NCBI RefSeq assembly: GCF_041906005.1
Contig: NZ_JAYRJY010000001.1
Span: 2,170,001 to 2,234,000 of the forward strand
Source of the DNA: Ferrovibrio sp041906005
GTDB lineage: Bacteria; Pseudomonadota; Alphaproteobacteria; Ferrovibrionales; Ferrovibrionaceae
Length of the DNA stretch: 64,000 bases
Direction: 5' to 3'
Positions 50,687 through 59,695 of the stretch are shown here, one piece after another. Each line of letters opens with the position of its first letter. Within the stretch, counting starts at the first letter, position 1. Position numbers and translations under genes: made by a program. The notes beneath the pieces were generated by a model. That model was not told the origin of the DNA. It searched no databases and was given only the letters and a program-made list of their open reading frames with translations.

Positions 50687-52216
50687 TCAGCCCTTGGCGC
50701 CGGCCAGCGGATCAAAATACAGCGCCACCTTTTTCGCCGCCTGTGCATCCAGGCAGCGGTATTTCATTGCCACAAAACCTTCGTCGGTGTAGCGCACCAC
50801 ATCGCCCTCTGCATCGAAGGTGATCTGCAGTTTCGGGTTCTTGATTTTCACCGTCAGCTTCAGCAATTCGCCTTCCAGGAAGGTGCCGCTGATCGGGCCG
50901 AACAACAGGCCGATATTGCTCCAGTTCTTCAGCGGGATGCGGGCCCCCTCCAGCACCACATGATCTTCGGGGCCGCATTGATTGCGGGTCGAACGCCGCT
51001 GGTCACCCTTGGCCAGACGCTGGATCAGCGGGTCGAGTATGCCGAGGAACTGTTCGCGACGGTGATCCGACAGGCCGGCGCTGACGGTTGCCTTGCGCAA
51101 CTCATTGGCGATTTCGACCTTTTCCTCCGTCGTGTAGGCGGGGTCGACGAATTCCTTTTCCAGGTCGCGGTGTTCGTAAAGATAGGCGATGTATTTGAGC
51201 AGGATTTCCTTTGGCCCGTCGCCGATCACTTCCTCGAACAGCTTGAGCGCCGTCATCAGCTTGGGCGCGGAATAATAGCCGGGCACCAGCTTGTTCAGCT
51301 TTTCCGCCGTCACCAGGCGCACCATGCGCTTCTCGAACAGATCGGCCGCGCCCAGTTCCAGGGCGAAGTCGCGATCCTTGGTCAGCAGGGCATAGACTTC
51401 GCGCGTGGCGGGGAATTCCTCGGCGGGTTCTTCCGACAGCAGCGGCACTGACGAGATCAACAGGCGCCGCAGCAGCTGGATCACCGCATCGCGCAGGGCG
51501 GGCATGTTGTGTTTGGCAACCACCGCATGCAGGCGGTGGGCGAATTCCGTATCATATGCAGCGTCGTCGACCGCATAGCGTTTGTCGAGGATCGCCATCA
51601 ACTGGATGATACGCAGGCGCGCATCGCGAAATTTGCCTAGCAGTTCCGGAACCGCCGATTTGGCTTGCAGGATTTCCGCCAAAGCCTCGTCGAGGATACC
51701 GGCCGCGCCGGGGTCGATGCCGGTATCGAACAGGGCCAGACAGCGGTCGGCTTTCTCGGTCCAGTTCTTGGAGAATTCGAGATGATGTGCCAGGGCGCAA
51801 AAGGCGATGCGCGTGCCGTAAAGCGGATCCGAGGGAATCAGCTGCGCCAGCAAGCGGTGGGTCAGTGGCGTGGTGGGCAGGCGTTTTTCAAAGGCCTCGA
51901 CCTGGGTGATCGCCGCCGTGGTGATCGCATAAAGCTTCTTCACCTTGTCGCGTACCGGCGAGTTGGTCGCCTGGGCCTGGGCCACGGCGGCTTTCTGCAC
52001 CAGGGCGGCGCACAGGTTTTCGGCGCCATTGAGCAGTTTGCCATGGCCGCTGTGATGCAGCAGCTCGATCGGGATCAGGATGTTTTCGTCGAGATAGTCG
52101 CGGCAGACACGGCCGATCATGGCACGGGCACGGCGTTCCGACAGCGCATGCGCGTCCTGACATAGGACGACGCCGCCGGTAACTTCGGTGATGCCCGTCG
52201 GTGCGCTTACGTTCAT
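50687..52216 (-). CDS. PilZ-domain protein with large unrecognised N-terminal region
   Basis: A 509-residue soluble protein. The C-terminal about 100 residues form a PilZ-like domain: RRSTRNQC at 407 (the RxxxR c-di-GMP motif), IPLKNWSNIGLLFGP (the second motif, D/N-x-S-x-x-G) and beta strands to the end. About 400 helical residues precede it, including ILIPIELLHHSGHGKLLNG, without an assignable domain. It may be a c-di-GMP effector. It is single and convergent with DUF3606. The start MNVSAPTGITE at 52216 is chosen over an in-frame start 17 codons upstream. Confidence 0.8.
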   Translation of the reverse strand: MNVSAPTGITEVTGGVVLCQDAHALSERRARAMIGRVCRDYLDENILIPIELLHHSGHGKLLNGAENLCAALVQKAAVAQAQATNSPVRDKVKKLYAITTAAITQVEAFEKRLPTTPLTHRLLAQLIPSDPLYGTRIAFCALAHHLEFSKNWTEKADRCLALFDTGIDPGAAGILDEALAEILQAKSAVPELLGKFRDARLRIIQLMAILDKRYAVDDAAYDTEFAHRLHAVVAKHNMPALRDAVIQLLRRLLISSVPLLSEEPAEEFPATREVYALLTKDRDFALELGAADLFEKRMVRLVTAEKLNKLVPGYYSAPKLMTALKLFEEVIGDGPKEILLKYIAYLYEHRDLEKEFVDPAYTTEEKVEIANELRKATVSAGLSDHRREQFLGILDPLIQRLAKGDQRRSTRNQCGPEDHVVLEGARIPLKNWSNIGLLFGPISGTFLEGELLKLTVKIKNPKLQITFDAEGDVVRYTDEGFVAMKYRCLDAQAAKKVALYFDPLAGAKG

Positions 52217-52392
52217 AACGGTTTGCCTGCCTTCACTCTGGCCTTCTGTTGCGAGCCGATTACGCACACTATGGCAGTGCCCGGGTTAAAAGGGAATGAG
52301 CAGGCCCTTGATTCTATTAGAAATCGGGCTTGGCGACCTGATGCTTAACCGCAGATTGTCAGACTGCGGCCTTTAACGGCCTAAACTGAAAG

Positions 52393-52926
52393 TCAGTCCT
52401 GGGTGCGGGGCGGGCGTTTGGGGTGTCGGCCGCCGGGATTTCCGGCTGCGGCCGCCCTAGCCAGAGGCGAAAGCGGTCGTTCGCCGAATTTGCCCAGGGT
52501 GATCAGCCGGTCATACATCACAATCGCGCCAGCCACGCCCACATTGACGCAGAAACTGGTCGGAATCTTGATCACATGGTCGCAGCGCGCCACCAGTTCC
52601 GGGCTCAGCGAGCCCATCTCGGGGCCCAGCACATAGGCGGCGCGCAGCGGATGGCGAAAGCGCGGCAGTTCGATCGCCTCGTCCAGCAATTCGATGCCGA
52701 CCAACTGGCAGTTTTGCGGCAGGCTGAGCTGGGCAGCGCTGTCATAGACATACCAGGGCAGGTTTTCCGGGGTCTTGCTGGTATCCGAACGTGCCGCCGT
52801 CACCGAATAGGTGGCCCCGATGGTGAAGACGAAGCTGGCGCCAAAAGCGTGTGCCGTGCGGAACAGAGTGCCCGCATTCATCGGTTTGCTGAGGCGCTCG
52901 ACGCCGATTCCGAAAAAGCCGCGCAT
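52393..52926 (-). CDS. SPOUT-class RNA methyltransferase (TrmH family)
   Basis: A 177-residue SPOUT methyltransferase. MRGFFGIGVERLSKPMNAGT has motif 1 (NAGTLFRTAHAFGA), AAYVLGPEMGSLSPEL is motif 2 and KIPTSFCVNVGVAGAIVMYD is motif 3, together forming the trefoil-knot SAM site. It methylates ribose 2'-OH in tRNA or rRNA. GGGAG precedes the ATG at 52926. It is divergent from the asparaginase gene. The basic tail (GGRHPKRPPRTQD) may contact RNA. Confidence 0.9.
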   Translation of the reverse strand: MRGFFGIGVERLSKPMNAGTLFRTAHAFGASFVFTIGATYSVTAARSDTSKTPENLPWYVYDSAAQLSLPQNCQLVGIELLDEAIELPRFRHPLRAAYVLGPEMGSLSPELVARCDHVIKIPTSFCVNVGVAGAIVMYDRLITLGKFGERPLSPLARAAAAGNPGGRHPKRPPRTQD

Positions 52927-53013
52927 CGCCAGCTCCCGTTCTTTGCCGTCCCATTCTTTGACAGTATGGGCCTTGCGTGTATAAGCGGCCGAAAGCATTT
53001 CAGGAGTTTAGCC

Positions 53014-54051
53014 ATGGGCAATCCTTTCGGTCCCCTGCCGTCCCCCGGCGCGCGGCCCTTTATCGTCGAGGTCAGGCGCGGCGCGCAAGTGGAAAGCCGT
53101 CACCCGGTGGTCGCTACCGTGGTCGATGCCGACGGCAGGACGGTGGCGGCCTGGGGCGACGCGATGCAGGCGATTTTCCCCCGCTCTTCCAACAAGGCTA
53201 TACAGGCGCTGCCGCTGGTCGAGTCGGGCGCCGCCGATGCTTTTGGCCTAAGCCAGGCCGAACTGGCCATGGCCTGCGCGAGCCATGGCGGCGAGGCGCG
53301 GCATACCGAAACCGTGGCGGCCTGGCTGACCCGCATCGGCCGCAAGCCCGAGGATATGGAGTGCGGCGCGCACTGGCCCTATCACGAAGAGACCGCGCGG
53401 CAACTTGCCCGCGATCATCTGGCGCCTAACAATCTGCATAACAACTGCTCCGGCAAACATGCCGGCATGGTTTCGGTAGCCACCCATCTGGGCGAGGATA
53501 TCCGTGGCTATGTGAAGCCCGACCATCCGGTGCAGCGCCGTGTCACGGCGGCGATCGAGGATGTCTGTGGCGTGAAGATTGCGCCTGAGTCTGTTGGCAC
53601 CGATGGCTGCTCCATGCCGACCATGGCCATTCCGTTGCACAACCTTGCCTGGGGATTCGCCCGCTTCATCACCGGCGCCGGTCTGGCGCCGGAACGCGCG
53701 AAGGCGGCGCGGCGGCTGGCGGCGGCCGTCGCTGCCGAGCCGTTCTTCATTGCGGGCTCCGGGCGTTTCTGCACGGTCGTCATGCAGGCCGGTGGCGGGA
53801 AGTTCATCGCCAAGACCGGCGCCGAAGGTGTTTACACCGCCGCTTCGGCCACGGCCGGATTCGGTATCGCGCTGAAAGTGCTGGATGGCACAGCCCGCGC
53901 CGCGCAGACCGCTTTGGGCGGATTGCTGGAGCATCTTGGCTGGCTGGACGAGGCTGGGCGCGAAGCGATCCGGCCGCTGGTCGAGCAGCCACTGAACAAC
54001 TGGCGCGGCATCAACGTCGGCAGCATTGGTCTGGCGCCGCCTGGATTCTGA
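53014..54051 (+). CDS. L-asparaginase, class 3 (Rhizobium etli AII-like)
   Basis: A 345-residue asparaginase of the PF06089 type. Key motifs are FPRSSNKAIQALPLVESGAA (Ser-Ser-x-Lys), MACASHGGEARHT, NNCSGKHAGMVSVATHLGED and GTDGCSMPTMAIPL. This class is unrelated to E. coli AnsA/AnsB and uses serine/lysine chemistry with a zinc-binding cysteine/lysine site. AGGAG precedes the ATG at 53014. It hydrolyses asparagine to aspartate and ammonia. Confidence 0.92.
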   Translation: MGNPFGPLPSPGARPFIVEVRRGAQVESRHPVVATVVDADGRTVAAWGDAMQAIFPRSSNKAIQALPLVESGAADAFGLSQAELAMACASHGGEARHTETVAAWLTRIGRKPEDMECGAHWPYHEETARQLARDHLAPNNLHNNCSGKHAGMVSVATHLGEDIRGYVKPDHPVQRRVTAAIEDVCGVKIAPESVGTDGCSMPTMAIPLHNLAWGFARFITGAGLAPERAKAARRLAAAVAAEPFFIAGSGRFCTVVMQAGGGKFIAKTGAEGVYTAASATAGFGIALKVLDGTARAAQTALGGLLEHLGWLDEAGREAIRPLVEQPLNNWRGINVGSIGLAPPGF

Positions 54052-54054
54052 AGG

Positions 54055-54867
54055 CTAGTCGGCACATTGCAGCAGCGCGGCACCAATGGCCGCGTCGGCT
54101 GCCGCCGCCTGGCGCACGTCGCGGCCGGCATAGGGCGCCAGCCAGCGTGCCAGGGCCAGTAGCCAGGCCATTCGTCGTCGCAGCTTGCGCATGGCATTGC
54201 GGGTATCCGATGAGGCCGCCGACAGCATGGCGGTGGCGATGCGAGGTAGTTGCGGATCGATCGCATCGCGGTCGTAACGCACCAATGAATAGAGAAACAG
54301 CAGCAGGTCGCGCGCCTGCTTTTCGGCCAGCGTCATGCCCGGCAGATCGTGGTCCTCGAAATCCAGCAGGCCGGGCCGTCCATCCGCATAGCTGAAGTTG
54401 CGGATCTGCGCGCCGCCATGCCAATGGCCGGCGGCATGCAGGCGGCCGAGCAGCGCGCCGGCCTCGGCAATCAGATGCCACCGTTCGACGGGATTCGTTG
54501 TGGCCTGCAGGCGCGGCTCCAGTGCCTCGCCGGCATCGCTCAGCACCAGCCATTGTCCCGAACAGGCAATCACGGCCGGCACGGGAAAACCCGCATTGGC
54601 CAGCTTGCGGATCGCGGCGGCTTCGGCGGCCAGGCCCAGTGCGCCGGTCTGATTGCGGGGCGGCAGGAGGATCGGCAAGGCGAACAGGGTGGCGATGACG
54701 CGCTGCATCAGCACGGACGAGTGCAGGCGCGGCATGCCCGCGGTTTTTACCCAGAGCCGCCGGCCATTGTAGGTAACGGCGAAGACGCGGTTGCGCGCCG
54801 TGCTGCGCAGACTGCGGATCAGCGCGGCCAGTTCTGGATCGGCCGGATACTCGATGTCGGCGCTCAT
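54055..54867 (-). CDS. Kinase-like (lipopolysaccharide kinase/InaA-type fold) protein
   Basis: A 270-residue kinase-like protein. VTYNGRRLWVKTAG holds the ATP-binding Lys (41), GHWHGGAQIRNFSYADGRPG (catalytic loop at about 147-160) replaces the usual HGD with HGG, and GLLDFEDHD (169-171) is the DFE metal site. The fold resembles WaaP/InaA and RIO-like kinases of lipid or core sugars, but the missing Asp raises the possibility of reduced or altered activity. Its start overlaps the COG0523 GTPase stop by 4 bases (54864-54867), implying coupling. Confidence 0.75.
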   Translation of the reverse strand: MSADIEYPADPELAALIRSLRSTARNRVFAVTYNGRRLWVKTAGMPRLHSSVLMQRVIATLFALPILLPPRNQTGALGLAAEAAAIRKLANAGFPVPAVIACSGQWLVLSDAGEALEPRLQATTNPVERWHLIAEAGALLGRLHAAGHWHGGAQIRNFSYADGRPGLLDFEDHDLPGMTLAEKQARDLLLFLYSLVRYDRDAIDPQLPRIATAMLSAASSDTRNAMRKLRRRMAWLLALARWLAPYAGRDVRQAAAADAAIGAALLQCAD

Positions 54868-55997
54868 GCCGTGGGGGTATCATCCGCTGCTGGCGCGGCC
54901 TGCTGCAGGGCGTTCAGGGTCTGCTCGATCACCTCACGCGACAAGTCGCGGGTGATGAAAACCATACGGCTGCGGCGGTCGGCATCAGGCCAGGCCGGGA
55001 TGGTGGCCGGCGGATGGAACAGGTGCTGCACGCCATGGATCACCACCGGCCGATCAACGCCGATGACATTCACCAGGCCTTTCACGCGTAACAGGTTGTC
55101 GCCGCGATAGGCCGCCAGCAGATCGAGCCAGGTGGCCAGCGTATTCCAGTCGAAAGGTTGCTCGAAGGTCAGACAGAAAGACTGGATCGTCGCGTCATGC
55201 CGGTTGACGTCCAGGCTGCCGTCGGAATTGCGGAAATGGTCATGATCGTGATCATGATGATGGTCGTGATCATGGTGATGATGATTGTGGTCATGATCGT
55301 GATGATGGCCGTGGTCATAGGCTTCGGCACGCAGCCAATTCTGCACATCGAAGCTCTTGGTTGCGGGATCATACAGGCCGGCGTTGAAAATCTGCTTCGG
55401 TGCGATGTCGCCGCCAATCGCCGTGAAGATTGGCGCGCCGGGATTGAGATGTTGCAGGCGGTGGCGTAGATGCTGCACGGCCTTGGGCTCGGCCAGGTCG
55501 ACTTTGGTCAGCACCAGGCGGTCGGCGACGGCGGCCTGCTTGATCGCCTCCTTGTGGTGATCCAGCGTGCTGTTGCCATTCACCGCATCCACCAGCGTCA
55601 CCACGCTTTCCAGCCGGCAGCGCTCGGCCACCACCGGATCGCTCATCAGGGTATGCAGCACCGGGGCCGGATCGGCCAGGCCGGTGGTCTCGATCACCAC
55701 GCGCTTGAAGGGCTTCACTTCGCCGCGGTCGCGTTTGGCCGTGAGGTCGCGGAAGGTGTTCACCAGATCGCCACGCACGGTGCAGCACAGGCAGCCTGAG
55801 CTGAGCAGTACGGTATCTTCCTGGCTGGAGGCGATCAGGGCGTGATCCAGGCCGATCTCGCCGAACTCATTCACGATCACGGCGGTCTCGCCCATATCCG
55901 GATGACGCAGCAGCCGGTTCAGCAAGGTGCTTTTTCCGGCACCGAGAAAGCCGGTGATCACGGAAACCGGAATACGGGTATCGACCTGTTCGGACAT
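54864..55997 (-). CDS. COG0523 (CobW/YjiA-like) GTPase, likely zinc metallochaperone
   Basis: A 377-residue G3E GTPase. GFLGAGKST (16-24) is the P-loop, CLCC at 69-72 is the metal-binding CxCC and TKVDL at 164-168 is the base-specificity motif. A run of 17 His in 26 residues (229-254) lies between the G domain and the C-terminal CobW_C domain. Such His-rich paralogues are predicted zinc chaperones made under zinc limitation. No cobalamin gene is nearby, so CobW function is unlikely. No clear Zur box was seen upstream. The gene is coupled to the kinase-like gene downstream. Confidence 0.88.
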   Translation of the reverse strand: MSEQVDTRIPVSVITGFLGAGKSTLLNRLLRHPDMGETAVIVNEFGEIGLDHALIASSQEDTVLLSSGCLCCTVRGDLVNTFRDLTAKRDRGEVKPFKRVVIETTGLADPAPVLHTLMSDPVVAERCRLESVVTLVDAVNGNSTLDHHKEAIKQAAVADRLVLTKVDLAEPKAVQHLRHRLQHLNPGAPIFTAIGGDIAPKQIFNAGLYDPATKSFDVQNWLRAEAYDHGHHHDHDHNHHHHDHDHHHDHDHDHFRNSDGSLDVNRHDATIQSFCLTFEQPFDWNTLATWLDLLAAYRGDNLLRVKGLVNVIGVDRPVVIHGVQHLFHPPATIPAWPDADRRSRMVFITRDLSREVIEQTLNALQQAAPAADDTPTA

Positions 55998-56072
55998 CGA
56001 AAGACTCCTGTTGGAACAGGATATTTCGGGCAGGCGGGCGACGAAGTCCAGTGCGCCAGGGGTGAAACCGGT

Positions 56073-57368
56073 CTATAATGTCCAGTATTGCCGCCCAGCC
56101 GGCATCGTCTGGCCGCGCCAGATGCCTTTCAGGTCGGCCACCAGGCCGCCTTCGCGGGCCAGCCGAGCCAGGCCGGCTTGGCCGAGAGCGCGGTAAGCCT
56201 GGTGCGGCACGGCCGCCACCACGGCATCGAATCCCTCAAGCTGATCCAGCCGCGGTGCCAGCATCACGCCATATTCATGCTGCGCTTCGTGTGGGTCGGC
56301 CAGGGGATCATGCACGCTCACCTTGTGGCCCAGATTCTTAAGGCTGCCGATCAGGTCGGCCACCTTAGAATTGCGAAGGTCGGGCACGTCTTCCTTGAAG
56401 GTCAGGCCCAGTACCAGGATGCTGCTGCTCGGTTTGATGCGGGCCGATACGGCCTCGCCGATATAAGTGCTCATGCCATCGTTGATGGCGCGACCCGACA
56501 GGATGATGCGGGCATAATGGCCCAGTTCCTTGGCGCGGTGCGCGAGGTAATAGGGGTCGACGCCGATGCAATGGCCGCCAACCAGGCCGGGCTGGAATTT
56601 CAGGAAATTCCATTTGGTGCCGGCCGCCTCCAGAACGTCATAGGTCGAGATGCCCATCTTACCGAAGATCATGGCGATCTCGTTGACGAAGGCGATGTTG
56701 ATGTCGCGCTGGGCGTTCTCGATCACTTTGGCGGCTTCCGCCGTCTTGATCGTCGGCGCCAAATGAATGCCGCCGCTGGTCACCTTGCCATAGATATCGG
56801 CTAACCGCGCCGCGACTTCTGGGGTTTGGCCGGCCACCACCTTGGTGATCTTGTCCACCGTGTGAATTTTGTCGCCGGGGTTGATGCGCTCAGGCGAGTA
56901 GCCGAGGAAGAAATCGCGGCCGCAGGCCAGACCGGATTCCTGTTCCAGAATCGGGGCGCAGATATCTTCCGTCACGCCGGGATAAACGGTGCTTTCGTAA
57001 ACCACCGCTGCCTGGGGCGCCGGCCTTTGCCCAAGAGCACGACCGACGGTGCGTGAGGCCGAGCGTACCGGACCCAGATCGGGCAGGTTCTGTGCATCCA
57101 CCGGGGTTGGCACGGTCACGATATAGACGCTCTTGCCCGGCAGGTCGGCCGGATCGGCGCTCAGGTGCAGGCTGGAGCTACGCAAGGCTTCTGGCTCGAC
57201 CTCGCGGGTGCGGTCTTCCCCCTGGCGCAGTTCATCCACGCGGCCCTGATCGATGTCAAAGCCCAGAACCGGAAAATGCCGGGCCAAAGCCACAGCCAGA
57301 GGCAGGCCGACATAACCCAGTCCGATCACGGCAATGGTTTCGGCAGGAGAAGAGGTTGAGGCGGTCAC
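56073..57368 (-). CDS. tviB: Nucleotide-sugar dehydrogenase (UDP-GlcNAc/GalNAc 6-dehydrogenase, TviB/WbpO-like)
   Basis: A 431-residue UDP-sugar dehydrogenase. The Rossmann start is TIAVIGLGYVGLPLA, then FLGYSPERINPGD and VIENAQRDINIAFVNE (the central domain). The active-site Cys is in GLVGGHCIGVDPYYL. It oxidises UDP-N-acetylhexosamine to the uronic acid for surface polysaccharide. The start is ambiguous: GTG 57368 has a better upstream region than TTG 57395, which would add nine residues. Divergent from it are the glycosyltransferase genes. Confidence 0.9.
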   Translation of the reverse strand: MTASTSSPAETIAVIGLGYVGLPLAVALARHFPVLGFDIDQGRVDELRQGEDRTREVEPEALRSSSLHLSADPADLPGKSVYIVTVPTPVDAQNLPDLGPVRSASRTVGRALGQRPAPQAAVVYESTVYPGVTEDICAPILEQESGLACGRDFFLGYSPERINPGDKIHTVDKITKVVAGQTPEVAARLADIYGKVTSGGIHLAPTIKTAEAAKVIENAQRDINIAFVNEIAMIFGKMGISTYDVLEAAGTKWNFLKFQPGLVGGHCIGVDPYYLAHRAKELGHYARIILSGRAINDGMSTYIGEAVSARIKPSSSILVLGLTFKEDVPDLRNSKVADLIGSLKNLGHKVSVHDPLADPHEAQHEYGVMLAPRLDQLEGFDAVVAAVPHQAYRALGQAGLARLAREGGLVADLKGIWRGQTMPAGRQYWTL

Positions 57369-57508
57369 GGGGGCTCTTTCGCTTGCGGAGGCCAAAGGAG
57401 GTACTCGGCCCGGCAGGCCCTGTCAACAAATCAACCCGAAAACCGGGTTTTCGGCGGAAAATCAAAGAGTGGCTTGACCCGCCCCCCGCCAGCCGGTAGA
57501 GCGCGGGG

Positions 57509-58666
57509 ATGGCCCGCCGTTTGCTCTTTGTCGTCCAGGAAGCGCTGTTTTTCACCACCCACCGCCTGCCGGTCGGCCTGGCGATGCGCGATCGTGGCTG
57601 GGAGATCCATGTGGCGGGACCGGCCGATCCGGCCGTAGCGGCGCGGATAACCGCAGCCGGTCTGTATTTTCATCCAATCCCGCTGGGGCGCGGAGGGCAG
57701 AACCCGCTGGCCGAGCTGCGCCTGCTGGCTGCGCTGTTCATGCTGTATCTTCGGCTGCGCCCCAGATTGCTCCATCTGGTGTCGATCAAGCCGGTGATCT
57801 GGGGCGGCCTTGTCGCCCGCTTGCTTGGCCTGCCCGCTGTCGTGCATGCCATCACCGGCCTGGGTTACCTGTTCATCCGCGCCGAACGCCAGCGCGGTCT
57901 GCTGCATCGCATGCTGTTCCGGCTCTACCGGTTTGCCCTGCGCCATCGTAACGCGCTCACGATCTTCCAGAATCCCGACGATCTGGCGATGTTCACGCAG
58001 GAGCATCTGGTGCCTGCCGACCGCTGGGTGATGATCCGCGGCTGTGGCGTCGACATGCAGGTCTTTGCCGAACGGTCCGAACCCCTCATTGATGCCGCTC
58101 ACCCGCCGGTAGTGATGTTTCCCGCCCGCCTGCTGGGCGACAAGGGGGTGCGCGAATTCGTGGCGGCTGCCGAAAAGCTACGAATGGAAGGCGCGGAGGC
58201 GCGTTTTGTGCTGGTCGGCCGGCGCGATCCCGACAATCCGACCGATATCGGCGAGGCGCAGCTGCAGCAATGGGTTGCTTCCGGCGTCGTCGAGCATTGG
58301 GGCTATGCCGAGGACATGCCAGCCATGCTGGCGCGCGCGCATCTCATCGTCATGCCGTCCTATCGGGAGGGCCTGCCGCGCGGGCTGATCGAGGCCGCCG
58401 CCATTGGCCGTGCCATCGTCACTGCCGATGTGCCCGGGTGCCGCGAAGTCGTGCGGCATGAGGTGAACGGCCTGCTGGTGCCGGTGCGCGATGGCATGGC
58501 CACAGCCGCGGCGATCCGTCGCCTGCTGGACGATGCAGTCCTGCGTCACCGTATGGCCGCGGAGGGCCGTGCGATGGCGGTGCGCGAGTTCTCGGTTGAA
58601 GGCTTTGTTGCGGCCAGCCTGGTCACCTACGAACGCCTGCTGCAGGCGCGGGGAGAGCGGCTGTGA
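57509..58666 (+). CDS. Family 4-type glycosyltransferase
   Basis: A 385-residue GT-B enzyme. LLHLVSIKPVIWGGLVARLL in the N-domain and the C-domain VMFPARLLGDKGVREFV and SYREGLPRGLIEAAAIGRAI (the E-x7-E motif) match GT4 transferases such as those adding N-acetyl sugars in O-antigen units. A membrane-binding hydrophobic patch (LLAALFMLYLRLRP) is visible. Its end overlaps the next gene by 4 bases (GTGA at 58663-58666). The substrate is unknown. Confidence 0.9.
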   Translation: MARRLLFVVQEALFFTTHRLPVGLAMRDRGWEIHVAGPADPAVAARITAAGLYFHPIPLGRGGQNPLAELRLLAALFMLYLRLRPRLLHLVSIKPVIWGGLVARLLGLPAVVHAITGLGYLFIRAERQRGLLHRMLFRLYRFALRHRNALTIFQNPDDLAMFTQEHLVPADRWVMIRGCGVDMQVFAERSEPLIDAAHPPVVMFPARLLGDKGVREFVAAAEKLRMEGAEARFVLVGRRDPDNPTDIGEAQLQQWVASGVVEHWGYAEDMPAMLARAHLIVMPSYREGLPRGLIEAAAIGRAIVTADVPGCREVVRHEVNGLLVPVRDGMATAAAIRRLLDDAVLRHRMAAEGRAMAVREFSVEGFVAASLVTYERLLQARGERL

Positions 58667-59667
58667 GCGGCCACTGGATAGCTGGACTGGCGATCGCGAC
58701 CGCCACTGGATTGTTTGTGATGCTGACCCTGAAGCCGCTGATTGACTGGCTGAAGCGCCGGGCCGTCTGGGATATTCCCAATGAGCGTTCCAGCCATACC
58801 GACATCACGCCACGCGGTGGCGGCATCGCAGTCAGCGCCGGCATGCTGCTCGGTATGGCGATCTGGTTCTCGATCGAACCCGATATTTATGGTTCGCTGT
58901 TATTGCTGGGCATGGCGACGTTGGCCATCGTGTCATGGCTGGACGACCGCCGTGGCGGATTGCCCGTTGGCATACGTTTCGGCATTCAGATGCTCGCCGT
59001 CGGCCTGGTATTGGCATTGCTGCCGGCGGATCGCGGCGTGACGGCCGGCTTGCTGCCGCTGTGGCTGGAGCGCGTTGCGCTATTCCTGGCCTGGTTGTGG
59101 TTTACCAATCTGTTCAATTTCATGGATGGCATCAACGGCATTAGCGGCATGGAAATGGCGACTCTCGGCATCGGCCTTGCGCTGGTGGCCGCCGATTCGG
59201 TCCCGATCGGCATGCCGGGCCTGATCGTGGCTGCGGCTGGCCTTGGTTTCCTGCCGTGGAACTGGGGTAAGGCGAAGGTTTTCCTAGGCGATGTTGGCAG
59301 CGTGCCGACCGGTTATCTGCTCGGCGGTCTGCTCTTGCTGCTGGTGCTGCATGGCGCCTGGGCGGCGGCACTCATTCTGCCGATGTATTATTGGATAGAT
59401 GCCAGCGTCACGCTGCTGCGCCGGTTATGGCGCGGCGAAAAAATCTGGCAGGCCCATCGCAGTCATTTCTATCAGCAGGGCGCCCGCAAGCTCGGCAGTC
59501 ATGCCGCCGTCGCCGCCCGTATCGCCGGGCTCAACCTGCTGCTGATCGCCCTGGCGCTGATCAGCCAGCATTCCTGGCTTGTGGCCATGGCGGCGGTCGG
59601 TCTGGCCGTACTGGCCTCGACTGCCCTGTGCAGGCATTTCGCCGGAACGACGAAGCCGCTAGAATAG
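58663..59667 (+). CDS. Polyprenyl-phosphate sugar-1-phosphate transferase (WecA/WbpL family)
   Basis: A 334-residue membrane protein with about 11 spans. NERSSHTDITPRGGGIA, WLDDRRGGLPVGIRFG, FTNLFNFMDGINGISGMEM and KVFLGDVGSVPTGYLLGG are the conserved cytoplasmic loops; the first and second Asp-rich motifs hold the Mg and nucleotide sites. It starts polysaccharide repeat-unit synthesis by transferring a HexNAc-1-phosphate to undecaprenyl phosphate. GTG start, coupled to the upstream glycosyltransferase. Confidence 0.92.
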   Translation: MSGHWIAGLAIATATGLFVMLTLKPLIDWLKRRAVWDIPNERSSHTDITPRGGGIAVSAGMLLGMAIWFSIEPDIYGSLLLLGMATLAIVSWLDDRRGGLPVGIRFGIQMLAVGLVLALLPADRGVTAGLLPLWLERVALFLAWLWFTNLFNFMDGINGISGMEMATLGIGLALVAADSVPIGMPGLIVAAAGLGFLPWNWGKAKVFLGDVGSVPTGYLLGGLLLLLVLHGAWAAALILPMYYWIDASVTLLRRLWRGEKIWQAHRSHFYQQGARKLGSHAAVAARIAGLNLLLIALALISQHSWLVAMAAVGLAVLASTALCRHFAGTTKPLE

Positions 59668-59695
59668 CAACCCATGGCAATGCCGCGCGAATCCC

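Noticed and set aside
55236..55313. ATG/GAT-rich DNA repeat that could be taken for a minisatellite or CRISPR-like array
   Set aside because: It is the His/Asp codon run of the COG0523 GTPase, in frame and without spacers.
54864..55997. Assignment of the G3E GTPase as CobW of cobalamin synthesis
   Set aside because: No cob genes nearby; the His-rich linker and CxCC motif fit the zinc-chaperone paralogues better.
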